Positions 1 to 7,390 of a stretch of 64,000 bases of DNA are shown piece by piece (position 1 is the first letter of the stretch; each line of letters opens with the position of its first letter). This stretch comes from RGIG6919 sp045531905. Lineage in GTDB: Bacteria; Bacillota; Clostridia; Lachnospirales; Lachnospiraceae. The stretch covers positions 62,001 to 126,000 of the forward strand of contig JAZSEY010000013.1 in the NCBI GenBank assembly GCA_045531905.1, written 5' to 3'. The position numbers and the translations under genes were made by a program. The notes under the pieces were generated by a model that ran no database searches, had not been told where the DNA came from, and saw only the letters and a program-made list of their open reading frames with translations.

Positions 1-195
1 GTGCTTTCCAGCCGTTTTGGCGCACATGCAGCAGAGTTGATTAAGAAGGAAGAGTATGGTCGCCTTGTAGTGTTGAAGGACAATGAAGTAACCTCTATTC
101 CATTGTCTGAGTCTGCAGGCAAATTAAAGTATGTTTCTCCTGATGATGACATCATCAAAGAGGCTAAGACATTAGGTATTTGCTTTGGTGATTAA
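1..195 (+). CDS. pfkA: 6-phosphofructokinase, C-terminal fragment (5' end outside window)
   Basis: The last 64 residues of a protein that looks like the C-terminus of a phosphofructokinase. It has the family's 'SRFGAHAAELI' helix, a short beta segment (GRLVVLKDNEV) and the 'IPLSESAGKLK' stretch that closes the fold in the longer clostridial PFKs. The enzyme phosphorylates fructose 6-phosphate in glycolysis. The reading frame is open to base 1, so the apparent GTG at 1 is not a real start and the catalytic part lies to the left. Whether it uses ATP or pyrophosphate cannot be decided from this piece. A 12-bp hairpin follows the stop, without a U-run. The family call is fairly secure; the subtype is not. 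Confidence 0.75.
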   Translation: MLSSRFGAHAAELIKKEEYGRLVVLKDNEVTSIPLSESAGKLKYVSPDDDIIKEAKTLGICFGD

Positions 196-226
196 ACTGA
201 ATTGAGAATTTTATAAATGCACAGTT

Positions 227-267
227 TCTCCTTATTGACATATAGTAAGTATAAGTCAATAAGGAGA
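227..267 (+). promoter_or_regulatory. Hairpin covering the ribosome binding site of the next gene
   Basis: CTCCTTATTGA (228-238) is exactly complementary to TCAATAAGGAG (256-266), extended by one pair on the outside and one on the inside, with a loop of about 15 nt. The right arm contains AAGGAG, the likely ribosome binding site for the ATG at 277. There is no U-run, so it is not an ordinary terminator. When folded it would hide the ribosome binding site. Confidence 0.5.
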
Positions 268-276
268 TTGTGTCTT

Positions 277-627
277 ATGGTTGAAAGTGATTTTGAAGTC
301 ATTAAAAATTTATACCCAAGACAAGTAACAGGTATTCGCTACATGGTGGAGGATATTTGTGATCAATTGGAATATGAAGGTAGTCCCATGTTTGCGGAAA
401 TACCGGATGCTGCTACAGTGCAGGAGCTGGCAAAAGGGATTTACAAACGGGTAGCAAAGGATGAGGATAGGAGTGTGCCGTGTGAAAGCAATACTGGCTG
501 CATCCCACCATATGTGCCGCCTTGCAAAAGTGGAAATTGTTTGCTTCGACAGTTGATAGAAGTGATGTTATTAGATGAAATGCACGATAGAAGAAATCGA
601 TATTGGAATCGCAAAAATAGATATTAA
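277..627 (+). CDS. Hypothetical 116-aa protein with four C-terminal cysteines
   Basis: I do not recognise the family. I chose the ATG at 277 because AAGGAG lies 10 nt upstream; the in-frame ATG at 217 has no ribosome binding site and lies before the hairpin. The N-terminal two thirds look helical and acidic. Near residues 68-88 comes a Cys/Pro-rich segment with four cysteines (CESNTGC, PPCKSGNC), then a helix and a basic Arg/Asn/Tyr tail (RRNRYWNRKNRY). No signal peptide or membrane segment is seen. The cysteines could bind a metal or form disulfides; that is inference. It lies 18 nt upstream of the exported 840-aa protein gene and may be cotranscribed with it. Confidence 0.6.
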   Translation: MVESDFEVIKNLYPRQVTGIRYMVEDICDQLEYEGSPMFAEIPDAATVQELAKGIYKRVAKDEDRSVPCESNTGCIPPYVPPCKSGNCLLRQLIEVMLLDEMHDRRNRYWNRKNRY

Positions 628-645
628 GAAAAGCAGGAATGGATA

Positions 646-3168
646 ATGAAGTTAAAGTACGTGTTAAAGATAATTACATTTATTGTTATTAGCGTAACCG
701 TTGCGTATATTACCAATCGAATTGGTAATAGCGATGCACAGGCTGCTTATGCGGAAATGGAAAATGCAACTTTACCGGTTGTTTATATAGAATACGAAGA
801 CACTGTAGTAAATCGTCTTCACGGCTACACCAATAGCATGGAGATTAGTCAATTTCGTGATGCAATTACTCCGATGACCATGGAAAAAAGGATTACATTG
901 TGGGTAGACACTGCAAAATCCAATTATGACGGATATGGATACGAGGTGCGTTCCCTAGATGGTTCTTTGGTAGAAGAAGGAGAAATTGTCGATGTCACGG
1001 AAGCTAATGGGTATACGATTTGTAGTAGTAACGTTCGTATGGATTTGGAGAAGAACCGTGAATACATGTATGTGTTGGTGCTTAAGCAGGGCGAAAAAAC
1101 AGTGCGTTATTACACGAGAATTGTAGTAGAGGATAGTTATCGTGTGGCTGAACTTTTGAACTATGTGGAAGCATTTCATGAAGAAACCTTTAAAAAGGAT
1201 GAAGAGAATAGCTTTATCCTAGATAAATTGGAACCAAATGCTACCGAAGATAACAGCAGTCTTGCCCATGTTACCATTCATTCTAATTATGATACGGTAA
1301 CCTATGCGGGGATGGCACCGGCAAAAATCTCTCAGATGATACCAACCATTAAGGAAGTAGCAGAGGATTATTGTATTTTCCAGATGCAATTTGTGATTGC
1401 AGCGGGAGATGAGGATATTACAAATTACTATAATGTGTCTGAACGCTATAAGGTAAAGTTTGAGAAAGATGAAGTCATTCTTTTAGATTATCAACGAGAT
1501 CAAGATGAACTTTATAATTATAGAAGTGTAAATACAACCAAAAACTGGTTTAAGATAGGTGTGGCTGAGGAAGATGAATTTTCCTGTTTGACAAGTGATA
1601 GTGAAAAGAAGGTTGCATTTATCAGAGAGGGACAGCTTTGGTATTATGATTATGCCAAGACTAACATTGTGCGTGTATTTGGTTTTTGGCAGGAAGATTA
1701 TCTGGATATTAACAATACCTACAATGAACATGATATTCAGTTGATTTCCATGGATGACAAAGGAAATTTGGCATTTGCTGTCAGCGGATATATGAATCGA
1801 GGCAGTCATGAAGGTACCACCGGTATTGCGGTGTATCGATATGAGGCAGCCAATAATCGTATTATAGAATTGCTGTTTGTGGAAACGCAATTGCCTTATG
1901 AGCAACAAAGAATATACACTCGGAAATTGATTTATATCAATGATAAGGATGTCGTATTTTTCCTGTTACGAGACCAAATCTTTAAGGTTTCTCAAAATGG
2001 TAATATCTCCGTACTGGTAAATGATGTCGATGTAGAGCACCTTGCGGTGTCTGAGGATTTCAGCCGTATTGCTTATATGAAGGATTCCAACCTTTTGCAT
2101 AATCAGGAAATTATTATGCTCGATTTAAATACGGAGATTTCATCCACTTATACTGTAGGTAGCGATGAAAGAATTCGTCCAATTGGCTTTGTGGATGATG
2201 CTTTGGTTTGCGGAAAAGCAAAACAATCAGATGTGCAGATGAATGTGGATGGAACCGTGATTTATCCGATGTATAAGTTAGAAGTGTTGACTATGAAGCA
2301 GGAACTGCAAAAGGACTACGAATCACCAGGCGTTTACTTGATGGATGCTTACACGGAAGAAAATAATATTTATTTCCGCACTTATAGTAAGAATGGTGAA
2401 GAGTATAAGGAAACGGGGCAGGATTTCATCACCTATAAGGAAGAAGATAGTGTAGATAAAATCACATCCAGCTATCGGTATTCTGCAACATCCTTGAACT
2501 TGTTATATATGGTATTTCCAGGGAATATATATGTGAAGAGCATACCGAAGTTATTGATGACCAAGGAATTTGTTGGCGAGCATTGTTTGCATGTAAAGGC
2601 AGAGCACAATACCCTTAATACAAGTTACTATGTATATAACACTGACGGTTTGGCAGGCATATATGCATCTGCCACGCCTGCGTTTTTCGATGCTTATGAA
2701 AATGCAGGTATTGTTCTCAATAGTAAGGGTATGCCGATTTGGAAAGATAGTCCCGTAAAAGAATATCATACGGTCAATGATTCCATTCGTGCCATTCAGG
2801 TGACAGAGGAGCAGGATACTCTGGCGGCATGTATGCAGATGGTATTAGAGTACAATAATATTTATCTGGATATGGAAACCATAGCTTCTCATGAAGGTAA
2901 TATTGAGTATTTGTTTGATGAGCAGATGGGAAAGGCAGGCTTGCATTTAGCCGGTGCTTCTATAGATATTATGTTATCCTTCTTGTCCGATGGGGTTCCT
3001 TTGATTGTTCGATTGGAAAATGAGCATTATATTCTCATAACCAGTTATAACAGTGTAGCACTTCGGTATATTGACCCGATGACAGGTGAGAGCATAAAGG
3101 TTGACAGACCGGAACTATTGAAAAGAATAGAAGCGGCAGGTAGTGAATATATCGTTTACGTGCCATAA
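646..3168 (+). CDS. Exported or membrane-anchored 840-aa protein with beta-propeller-like middle and degenerate C39-like C-terminus
   Basis: An N-terminal hydrophobic segment (about residues 5-25) after Lys residues acts as a signal anchor, so most of the protein should be outside the cell. Residues about 50-170 look like a beta-sandwich. About 290-680 holds repeated 'I-x-Y-x-x-D/N' strand pairs typical of a TolB/WD40-like propeller. The last 140 residues resemble a papain-like C39_2 domain: an AACMQMVLEY helix, NEHYILITSYN with the expected His, and a YIDP Asp. The Cys normally starting the first helix appears replaced by Thr (DTLAACMQMVL); the Cys four residues on is not in the usual place. 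So it may be a binding domain or inactive peptidase. A shared terminator follows the stop. Confidence 0.6.
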   Translation: MKLKYVLKIITFIVISVTVAYITNRIGNSDAQAAYAEMENATLPVVYIEYEDTVVNRLHGYTNSMEISQFRDAITPMTMEKRITLWVDTAKSNYDGYGYEVRSLDGSLVEEGEIVDVTEANGYTICSSNVRMDLEKNREYMYVLVLKQGEKTVRYYTRIVVEDSYRVAELLNYVEAFHEETFKKDEENSFILDKLEPNATEDNSSLAHVTIHSNYDTVTYAGMAPAKISQMIPTIKEVAEDYCIFQMQFVIAAGDEDITNYYNVSERYKVKFEKDEVILLDYQRDQDELYNYRSVNTTKNWFKIGVAEEDEFSCLTSDSEKKVAFIREGQLWYYDYAKTNIVRVFGFWQEDYLDINNTYNEHDIQLISMDDKGNLAFAVSGYMNRGSHEGTTGIAVYRYEAANNRIIELLFVETQLPYEQQRIYTRKLIYINDKDVVFFLLRDQIFKVSQNGNISVLVNDVDVEHLAVSEDFSRIAYMKDSNLLHNQEIIMLDLNTEISSTYTVGSDERIRPIGFVDDALVCGKAKQSDVQMNVDGTVIYPMYKLEVLTMKQELQKDYESPGVYLMDAYTEENNIYFRTYSKNGEEYKETGQDFITYKEEDSVDKITSSYRYSATSLNLLYMVFPGNIYVKSIPKLLMTKEFVGEHCLHVKAEHNTLNTSYYVYNTDGLAGIYASATPAFFDAYENAGIVLNSKGMPIWKDSPVKEYHTVNDSIRAIQVTEEQDTLAACMQMVLEYNNIYLDMETIASHEGNIEYLFDEQMGKAGLHLAGASIDIMLSFLSDGVPLIVRLENEHYILITSYNSVALRYIDPMTGESIKVDRPELLKRIEAAGSEYIVYVP

Positions 3169-3205
3169 AAACAAGAGGCCTTGCATATGCAAGACCTCTT
3201 GTTTT
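3168..3205. terminator. Bidirectional Rho-independent terminator
   Basis: AAAACAAGAGG (3168-3178) pairs with CCTCTTGTTTT (3195-3205); the centre CTTGCATATGCAAG extends the stem. A/T tracts on both sides suit termination of the convergent 840-aa protein gene and ferredoxin gene. Confidence 0.85.
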
Positions 3206-3232
3206 ATTGTGTTCACAAATCAAAGGTTTGGA

Positions 3233-3403
3233 TTACTCCTCTGAGATAGCGCCTGTTGGGCAAGTACCAGCACAAGCACCACAGCTGATACATGTATCAG
3301 CATCGATCTCGAACTTGCCATCTCCCTCTGAAATAGCACCTACTGGACAAGCGCCAGCGCAAGCACCACATGATACACAAGCATCACCAATTACAAATGC
3401 CAT
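3233..3403 (-). CDS. 2[4Fe-4S] ferredoxin, 56 aa
   Basis: A clostridial-type ferredoxin carrying two CxxCxxCxxxCP motifs (CVSCGACAGACP and CISCGACAGTCP) in the usual internal repeat. It is a small soluble electron carrier. The start at 3403 (MAFVIGDAC) is chosen because AAGGAGG lies just upstream; the longer frame to 3517 would add about 38 residues with no family match. It follows the pyruvate formate-lyase activase gene by about 110 nt. Reduced ferredoxin is a plausible electron donor for the radical-SAM activase, but this partnership is inference from position only. Family assignment is secure. Confidence 0.95.
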   Translation of the reverse strand: MAFVIGDACVSCGACAGACPVGAISEGDGKFEIDADTCISCGACAGTCPTGAISEE

Positions 3404-3517
3404 TGTTTTGTCCTCCTTGTCGTCTTTACGAAAGAAAATCTCTCTGTCCTTTATTTTAATCGAATTATGTCGGAATATCAAGTGTAAAATACTACATATT
3501 CGACTAATGTTTATCAA

Positions 3518-4276
3518 TTATTCAGCGTTCAATTCCTGTCTTCTTCTGCGAATACCTTCTAAAATGATTTGTCTTGCCTTTGCAGCATCATCATTGTTTA
3601 AGGCTTCCACATCCTTTAACTTATAATCCATTCCCAAATTCTCATACTTAGAAAGTCCCATTGTATGATATGGTAATACCTCTAATCCCTTGGCGGTTTT
3701 CAAATCGCCAATAAAGTATCCAAGCTTGTCCAACCATTCAGGAATGTAAGTAATACCGGGAACAATAACATGACGAATCCACATTTCAACGTTGTTGTCA
3801 GATAAATATCTGGCGAAGGCTAGGATATTGTTATTCTTTTGGCTAGTGAGCTTGATATGCTCTTCAGGGTCAATGTGTTTAATATCTAGCATAACCAAAT
3901 CTGTACATTGAATTAAGCGGTCATATTTCTTTAGCATCTCAGGGCTGTCTGGATTAAAACAAATGCCTGATGTGTCTAAACAGGTATGAATGCCTTTTTC
4001 TTTTGCAGCTTCAAATAATGCAATCAAAAAGTCAATCTGCATTAAAGGTTCGCCTCCAGTAGCTGTTATACCACCTGTGGTGTAAAAACTCTTATTCGAT
4101 TCGTAATCTGCTATAATTTGTTCTACAGACATTTCTTCGCCGCCAGCCATTTCCCAGGTGTCTGGATTGTGGCAATAGGCACATCTCATAGGACAGCCTT
4201 TAAAGAAAACCACATAGCGTACGCCAGGACCATCTACGGTGCCAAAGGTCTGAATAGAATGAATTTGTCCGACCAT
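3518..4276 (-). CDS. pflA: Pyruvate formate-lyase activating enzyme (radical SAM), 252 aa
   Basis: A glycyl-radical-enzyme activase. It uses SAM and a [4Fe-4S] cluster to abstract hydrogen from the glycine of pyruvate formate-lyase. The cluster motif CPMRCAYC (C28, C32, C35) and the preceding TFGTVDGPGVR, the later TGGEP and the length all match PflA. The start is the ATG at 4276, because GGAGGT lies 8 nt upstream and inside the longer frame that begins at 4291. A terminator hairpin separates it from the glycyl-radical gene upstream, so it may depend on read-through or its own promoter. In this locus its target glycine is on a separate 79-aa protein instead of on the large PFL chain. Confidence 0.93.
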   Translation of the reverse strand: MVGQIHSIQTFGTVDGPGVRYVVFFKGCPMRCAYCHNPDTWEMAGGEEMSVEQIIADYESNKSFYTTGGITATGGEPLMQIDFLIALFEAAKEKGIHTCLDTSGICFNPDSPEMLKKYDRLIQCTDLVMLDIKHIDPEEHIKLTSQKNNNILAFARYLSDNNVEMWIRHVIVPGITYIPEWLDKLGYFIGDLKTAKGLEVLPYHTMGLSKYENLGMDYKLKDVEALNNDDAAKARQIILEGIRRRRQELNAE

Positions 4277-4297
4277 TACATATACCTCCATAATATA

Positions 4298-4326
4298 GAA
4301 AAAGGGACCTAAAAGGTCCCTTTTTC
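4298..4326 (-). terminator. Hairpin terminator after the glycyl-radical subunit gene
   Basis: GAAAAAGGGACC (4298-4309) is perfectly complementary to GGTCCCTTTTTC (4315-4326) with a 5-nt loop. Read on the minus strand, it ends in a T-tract just before the activase ribosome binding site. It would end or attenuate transcription from the PFL genes into pflA. Confidence 0.75.
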
Positions 4327-4352
4327 GGACTAGCTATCTTACGTGTCGCTAA

Positions 4353-4592
4353 TTACATAGCCTCATGGAATGTTCTTGAGATAACGTCGTTCTGCTGCTC
4401 CTTTGTTAACTTAACGAAGTTTACAGCGTAACCAGAAACACGGATAGTAAGCTGTGGATAGTTCTCAGGATGTGCCTGAGCGTCTAATAATGTGTCTCTG
4501 TTTAATACGTTAACGTTTAAGTGGTAACCACCCTTATCTACATAACCATCTAACATAGAAACTAAGTTGTCAATCTGCTGTGTTGCTGCCAT
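4353..4592 (-). CDS. grcA: GrcA-like glycyl-radical subunit of split pyruvate formate-lyase, 79 aa
   Basis: This protein is the missing C-terminal domain of pyruvate formate-lyase. It has YHLNVNVLNRDTLLDA, PENYPQLTIRVSGYAVNF and LTKEQQNDVISRTF, which match the last 75 or so residues of E. coli PflB and the end of E. coli GrcA (YfiD). The radical-bearing glycine should be G54 in RVSGYA. E. coli GrcA is about 127 aa and is a repair part for a full-length PFL. Here the large chain encoded upstream has no such domain, so this protein is probably an obligatory subunit. AAGGAGG precedes the ATG, a stronger site than that of the 67-aa gene upstream. Family secure, obligatory role inferred. Confidence 0.9.
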   Translation of the reverse strand: MAATQQIDNLVSMLDGYVDKGGYHLNVNVLNRDTLLDAQAHPENYPQLTIRVSGYAVNFVKLTKEQQNDVISRTFHEAM

Positions 4593-4619
4593 AATAAATA
4601 ATCCTCCTTATAATTTTTA

Positions 4620-4823
4620 TTATTCCTCGCCGTCAAGACCTTCGTGCAATGTAGGGACATGGCAAGCCAAGTCTCCCTTTGCACAGTCTGTGCAGCCAAG
4701 GGTTTGGATGCTGTCACTTTCTGCCTCCGGGTCAACGGACACATTTACGTGTCCGTGTCCCGATGACATCATAGAATCGAGCATCACTACAATATCGTCT
4801 ACTGTGCTTAACTTATCATTCAT
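4620..4823 (-). CDS. 67-aa Cys-containing relative of the glycyl-radical domain, without radical glycine
   Basis: Residues 8-30 (VDDIVVMLD...HVNVSV) align without gaps to residues 7-29 of the 79-aa GrcA-like protein encoded next (IDNLVSMLD...HLNVNV), sharing D, V, M, L, D, G, H, N, V and V. After this point the sequence departs: there is no PQLTIRVSGYA segment, but a tail with GCTDCAKGDLACH (C44, C47, C54, H55). It therefore looks like a paralog whose radical loop was replaced by a small Cys-rich, possibly metal-binding or redox, tail. It starts 13 nt after the PFL core stop with a weak ribosome binding site (TAGGAT). Function unknown; a role as assembly or protective partner of the split enzyme is a guess. 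Confidence 0.75.
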   Translation of the reverse strand: MNDKLSTVDDIVVMLDSMMSSGHGHVNVSVDPEAESDSIQTLGCTDCAKGDLACHVPTLHEGLDGEE

Positions 4824-4836
4824 AAGCTACACAATC

Positions 4837-6876
4837 CTACTTGCTTAAATCGATATCGATGTCGCCAGCGATAATCTGATCTTCCTTACCAAGAGCACCT
4901 GGGATGATTGTGAATGTATTAGAAATACCATCCTGAGCATCCTCAAATGGAATCTTAGCTACTGAAGAAAGAGAAGCTACAGCACCATGTGTATCTCTCT
5001 TGTGAAGTGGGTTAGCACCTGGAGCAAATGGCTCACCATGCTTTCTACCACAAGGTGTATCACCTGTGTTCTTACCATATGTTACGTTAGATGTAATAGT
5101 AAGAATTGACTGTGTAGGAACACCGTTTCTGTAAACGTGGTTCTGTCTGATCTTGTTCATGAAGGTTGTAACAATATTTGTAGCAATCTCATCAACACGA
5201 TCATCATTGTTACCGTACATTGGGAACTCGCCCTCTGTCTCATAGCTAACTACGATACCCTGCTCGTTACGAACTGGCTTAACCTTAGCATACTTGATAG
5301 CTGATAAAGAGTCAGCAACTACTGAAAGACCAGCAACACCTGTTGCGAAGTATCTCTTAACATCTCTATCATGTAAAGCCATCTGAATTCTCTCGTAAGC
5401 ATACTTATCATGCATGTAGTGGATGATATTTAATGCGCTTACATAAACTCTAGCTAACCATGTCATCATGTCATCGAACTTAGCCATAACATCATCGTAG
5501 TCAAGGTACTCACCCTCAACTGGACGATACTTAGGACCTACCTGCTTACCTGTACACTCATCAACACCACCGTTGATAGCGTATAATAAACACTTAGCAA
5601 GGTTTGCTCTAGCTCCGAAGAACTGCATTTCCTTACCGATAACCATTGAAGATACGCAACATGCGATACCGTAATCATCACCGTGAATTGGTCTCATTAA
5701 GTCGTCGTTCTCGTACTGGATAGAAGATGACTTGATAGACATCTTAGCACAGAACTGCTTCCAACCCATAGGTGCATTTGCAGACCATAATACTGTTAAG
5801 TTTGGTTCTGGAGCTGCGCCTAAGTTGTTCAAAGTATTTAAGTAACGGAATGACATCTTAGAAACTAATGTACGTCCGTCAACACCCTGACCACCTAATG
5901 ACTCAGTTACCCATACAGGGTCACCAGCAAAAATCTGGTTGTACTCTGGTGTACGAGCGAACTTAACGCATCTTAACTTCATGATGAAGTGGTCGATGAA
6001 CTCCTGAATCTGCTCCTCTGTATATGTGCCAGCAGCTAAATCTCTCTCAGCGTAAACGTCTAAGAATGTAGCTGTACGGCCAAGTGACATAGCAGCACCG
6101 TTCTGCTCCTTAACTGCACCAAGGTAACCAAAATATGTCCACTGGATAGCTTCCTTAACGTCCTTAGCAGGCTGTGAAATATCGAAACCGTATTCCTTAG
6201 CCATAACTGTTAATTCCTTTAAAGCCTTAATCTGCTCAGAAATCTCTTCCTTACCACGGATAACATCATCTGTATATGTGCGTCCGAAAGATTCCTTCTG
6301 CGCTAACTTATCCTGAATTAAGAAGTCTGTACCGTAAAGAGCAACTCTTCTGTAGTCACCGATGATACGACCACGGCCGTAAGCATCTGGAAGACCAGTG
6401 ATAATGTGGTTAGAACGGCAAGCTCTGATCTCAGCATCGTAAACATCGAATACACCTTCGTTGTGTGTCTTTCTGTGCTTAGAGAAGAAATCAACTGTCT
6501 CTTCGTCAACTGTATAACCGTTATCCTCACAAGCCTTCATAGCCATACGAAGACCACCATATACGTTCATACCTCTCTTGAAAGGCTTATCTGTCTGGAA
6601 ACCAACGATTGTTTCCTTGCTCTTATCAAGGTAACCAGCACCATGTGATGTTAATGTAGAAACAACCTTTGTATCCATATCAAGAACACCACCAGCAGCC
6701 TTCTCCTGTTTAGTTAAATCCATTACCTGTGCCCATAAATCCTTTGTGTTCTGGGTAGGACCACATAAGAAGGCATCATCTCCTTCGTATGGTGTGTAGT
6801 TCTTCTGGATAAACTCGCGAACATTAACAGTCTTTTCCCAAATACCACCTGTGAAACCATTCCATTCTGATCTCAT
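4837..6876 (-). CDS. pflB: Pyruvate formate-lyase core chain lacking the glycyl-radical domain, 679 aa
   Basis: Formate C-acetyltransferase converts pyruvate and CoA to acetyl-CoA and formate. The chain has the adjacent catalytic cysteines C406-C407 in YGIACCVSS, the FFGARANLAK and NGGVDE segments, and GEPFAPGANPLHKRDTHGA near the end. It stops at IIPGALGKEDQ plus a short acidic tail, just where E. coli PflB continues into its glycyl-radical domain. Full-length PFL is about 750 aa. The missing part is encoded 245 nt further on as a separate 79-aa protein. The start at 6876 has AAGGAGG upstream. A sigma-A promoter and a roughly 100-nt leader precede it. No frameshift explains the split, because the two parts have their own starts and stops. 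Confidence 0.95.
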   Translation of the reverse strand: MRSEWNGFTGGIWEKTVNVREFIQKNYTPYEGDDAFLCGPTQNTKDLWAQVMDLTKQEKAAGGVLDMDTKVVSTLTSHGAGYLDKSKETIVGFQTDKPFKRGMNVYGGLRMAMKACEDNGYTVDEETVDFFSKHRKTHNEGVFDVYDAEIRACRSNHIITGLPDAYGRGRIIGDYRRVALYGTDFLIQDKLAQKESFGRTYTDDVIRGKEEISEQIKALKELTVMAKEYGFDISQPAKDVKEAIQWTYFGYLGAVKEQNGAAMSLGRTATFLDVYAERDLAAGTYTEEQIQEFIDHFIMKLRCVKFARTPEYNQIFAGDPVWVTESLGGQGVDGRTLVSKMSFRYLNTLNNLGAAPEPNLTVLWSANAPMGWKQFCAKMSIKSSSIQYENDDLMRPIHGDDYGIACCVSSMVIGKEMQFFGARANLAKCLLYAINGGVDECTGKQVGPKYRPVEGEYLDYDDVMAKFDDMMTWLARVYVSALNIIHYMHDKYAYERIQMALHDRDVKRYFATGVAGLSVVADSLSAIKYAKVKPVRNEQGIVVSYETEGEFPMYGNNDDRVDEIATNIVTTFMNKIRQNHVYRNGVPTQSILTITSNVTYGKNTGDTPCGRKHGEPFAPGANPLHKRDTHGAVASLSSVAKIPFEDAQDGISNTFTIIPGALGKEDQIIAGDIDIDLSK

Positions 6877-6920
6877 TTTTCTTAACTCCTCCTTTTATAA
6901 ATGTAATAATTTTAATGATA

Positions 6921-6967
6921 TCCATCGGCCAAGAGGGGTTGAAACCCGTGTCAAAACCTGTGATGGA
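6921..6967 (-). promoter_or_regulatory. Hairpin in the pflB leader
   Basis: Within the untranslated leader of pflB, TCCATC (6921-6926) pairs with GATGGA (6962-6967), enclosing a small hairpin GGGT-TGAA-ACCC near 6936-6947. It does not match any riboswitch I know, including the ZTP ('pfl') motif. No U-run follows. Confidence 0.3.
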
Positions 6968-6981
6968 TTTTTCATAGTTTC

Positions 6982-7010
6982 ATTATAATTTCATCTTGTA
7001 TACACGTCAA
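6982..7010 (-). promoter_or_regulatory. Sigma-A promoter of pflB with GTATAC operator
   Basis: On the minus strand TTGACG (7010-7005), a 17-nt spacer and TATAAT (6987-6982) make a near-consensus sigma-A promoter. The spacer begins with the palindrome TGTATACA (6997-7004), so a bound regulator would block or alter polymerase binding. Confidence 0.75.
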
Positions 7011-7066
7011 TCAATTTTCGTCGCATTTCGTGTACTTTTTTTAATACAAAATTGTATACCTTCGCC

Positions 7067-7095
7067 TTGCATAATCATGTGCAATGCGTTATAAT
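7067..7095 (+). promoter_or_regulatory. Sigma-A promoter of the DUF1858 gene
   Basis: TTGCAT (7067-7072), 17-nt spacer, TATAAT (7090-7095). It faces away from the pflB promoter, giving a divergent arrangement. Confidence 0.7.
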
Positions 7096-7119
7096 TCTTG
7101 ATGAATTTGAAAAATACAA

Positions 7120-7131
7120 ATTGTATACAAT
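7120..7131. promoter_or_regulatory. 12-bp palindromic operator candidate ATTGTATACAAT
   Basis: A perfect palindrome lying downstream of the DUF1858 -10 box. Its GTATAC core recurs at 6998-7003 (pflB promoter) and 7054-7059. Sites of this shape are typical of GntR/FadR-type repressors; which regulator acts here is unknown. Confidence 0.5.
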
Positions 7132-7156
7132 ATGTACACATAGAATGGAGGACGTT

Positions 7157-7363
7157 ATGGCAAAGGTAGTTTCAAAGGATATGTTAATCGGTGAGATTCT
7201 TGCAGTAGAGCCAAGTATCGCTGCTATTTTAATGGCAAGCGGTATGCACTGTGTTGGCTGCCCATCTGCCCAGGGTGAGAGCTTAGAAGAAGCTTGTATG
7301 GTACACGGCATGAATGCAGATGAGTTGTTAGCTGAGATTAACAAGTATTTAGAGACAAAATAA
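7157..7363 (+). CDS. DUF1858 small redox-disulfide domain protein, 68 aa
   Basis: The family (TIGR03980, often next to hybrid-cluster protein) is a small helical domain with a conserved CxxC; here MHCVGCPSAQGESLEEAC. It starts with the expected 'DMLIGEILAVEPSIAAILMASGM'-type helix, ending in LLAEINKYLE. The start at 7157 is chosen because GGAGG lies 8-10 nt upstream and inside the longer frame. The protein is thought to be a redox or Fe-S helper of anaerobes, but its reaction is not established. Its promoter region is shared with pflB and carries common GTATAC palindromes, suggesting co-regulation with fermentation. Confidence 0.88.
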   Translation: MAKVVSKDMLIGEILAVEPSIAAILMASGMHCVGCPSAQGESLEEACMVHGMNADELLAEINKYLETK

Positions 7364-7390
7364 GTAATTTATTCTATTTCACATGCAACC

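Noticed and set aside
235..263. Sigma-A promoter starting with TTGACA at 235-240
   Set aside because: The -35 is perfect, but no acceptable -10 lies 16-18 nt downstream, and the bases belong to the hairpin stem.
3207..3626. 139-codon plus-strand frame over the ferredoxin and pflA genes
   Set aside because: It is the antisense shadow of the ferredoxin gene; the repeated Pro/Ala pattern mirrors the ferredoxin repeat, and it has no ribosome site.
4620..4836. Sequencing frameshift splitting one pflB gene
   Set aside because: The core ends with its own stop, two separate small genes with own starts and a strong ribosome site follow, and a paralogous insert lies between. One indel cannot explain this.
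6921..6967. ZTP ('pfl') riboswitch upstream of pflB
   Set aside because: The conserved core sequences of that motif are not seen; only a generic hairpin is present.
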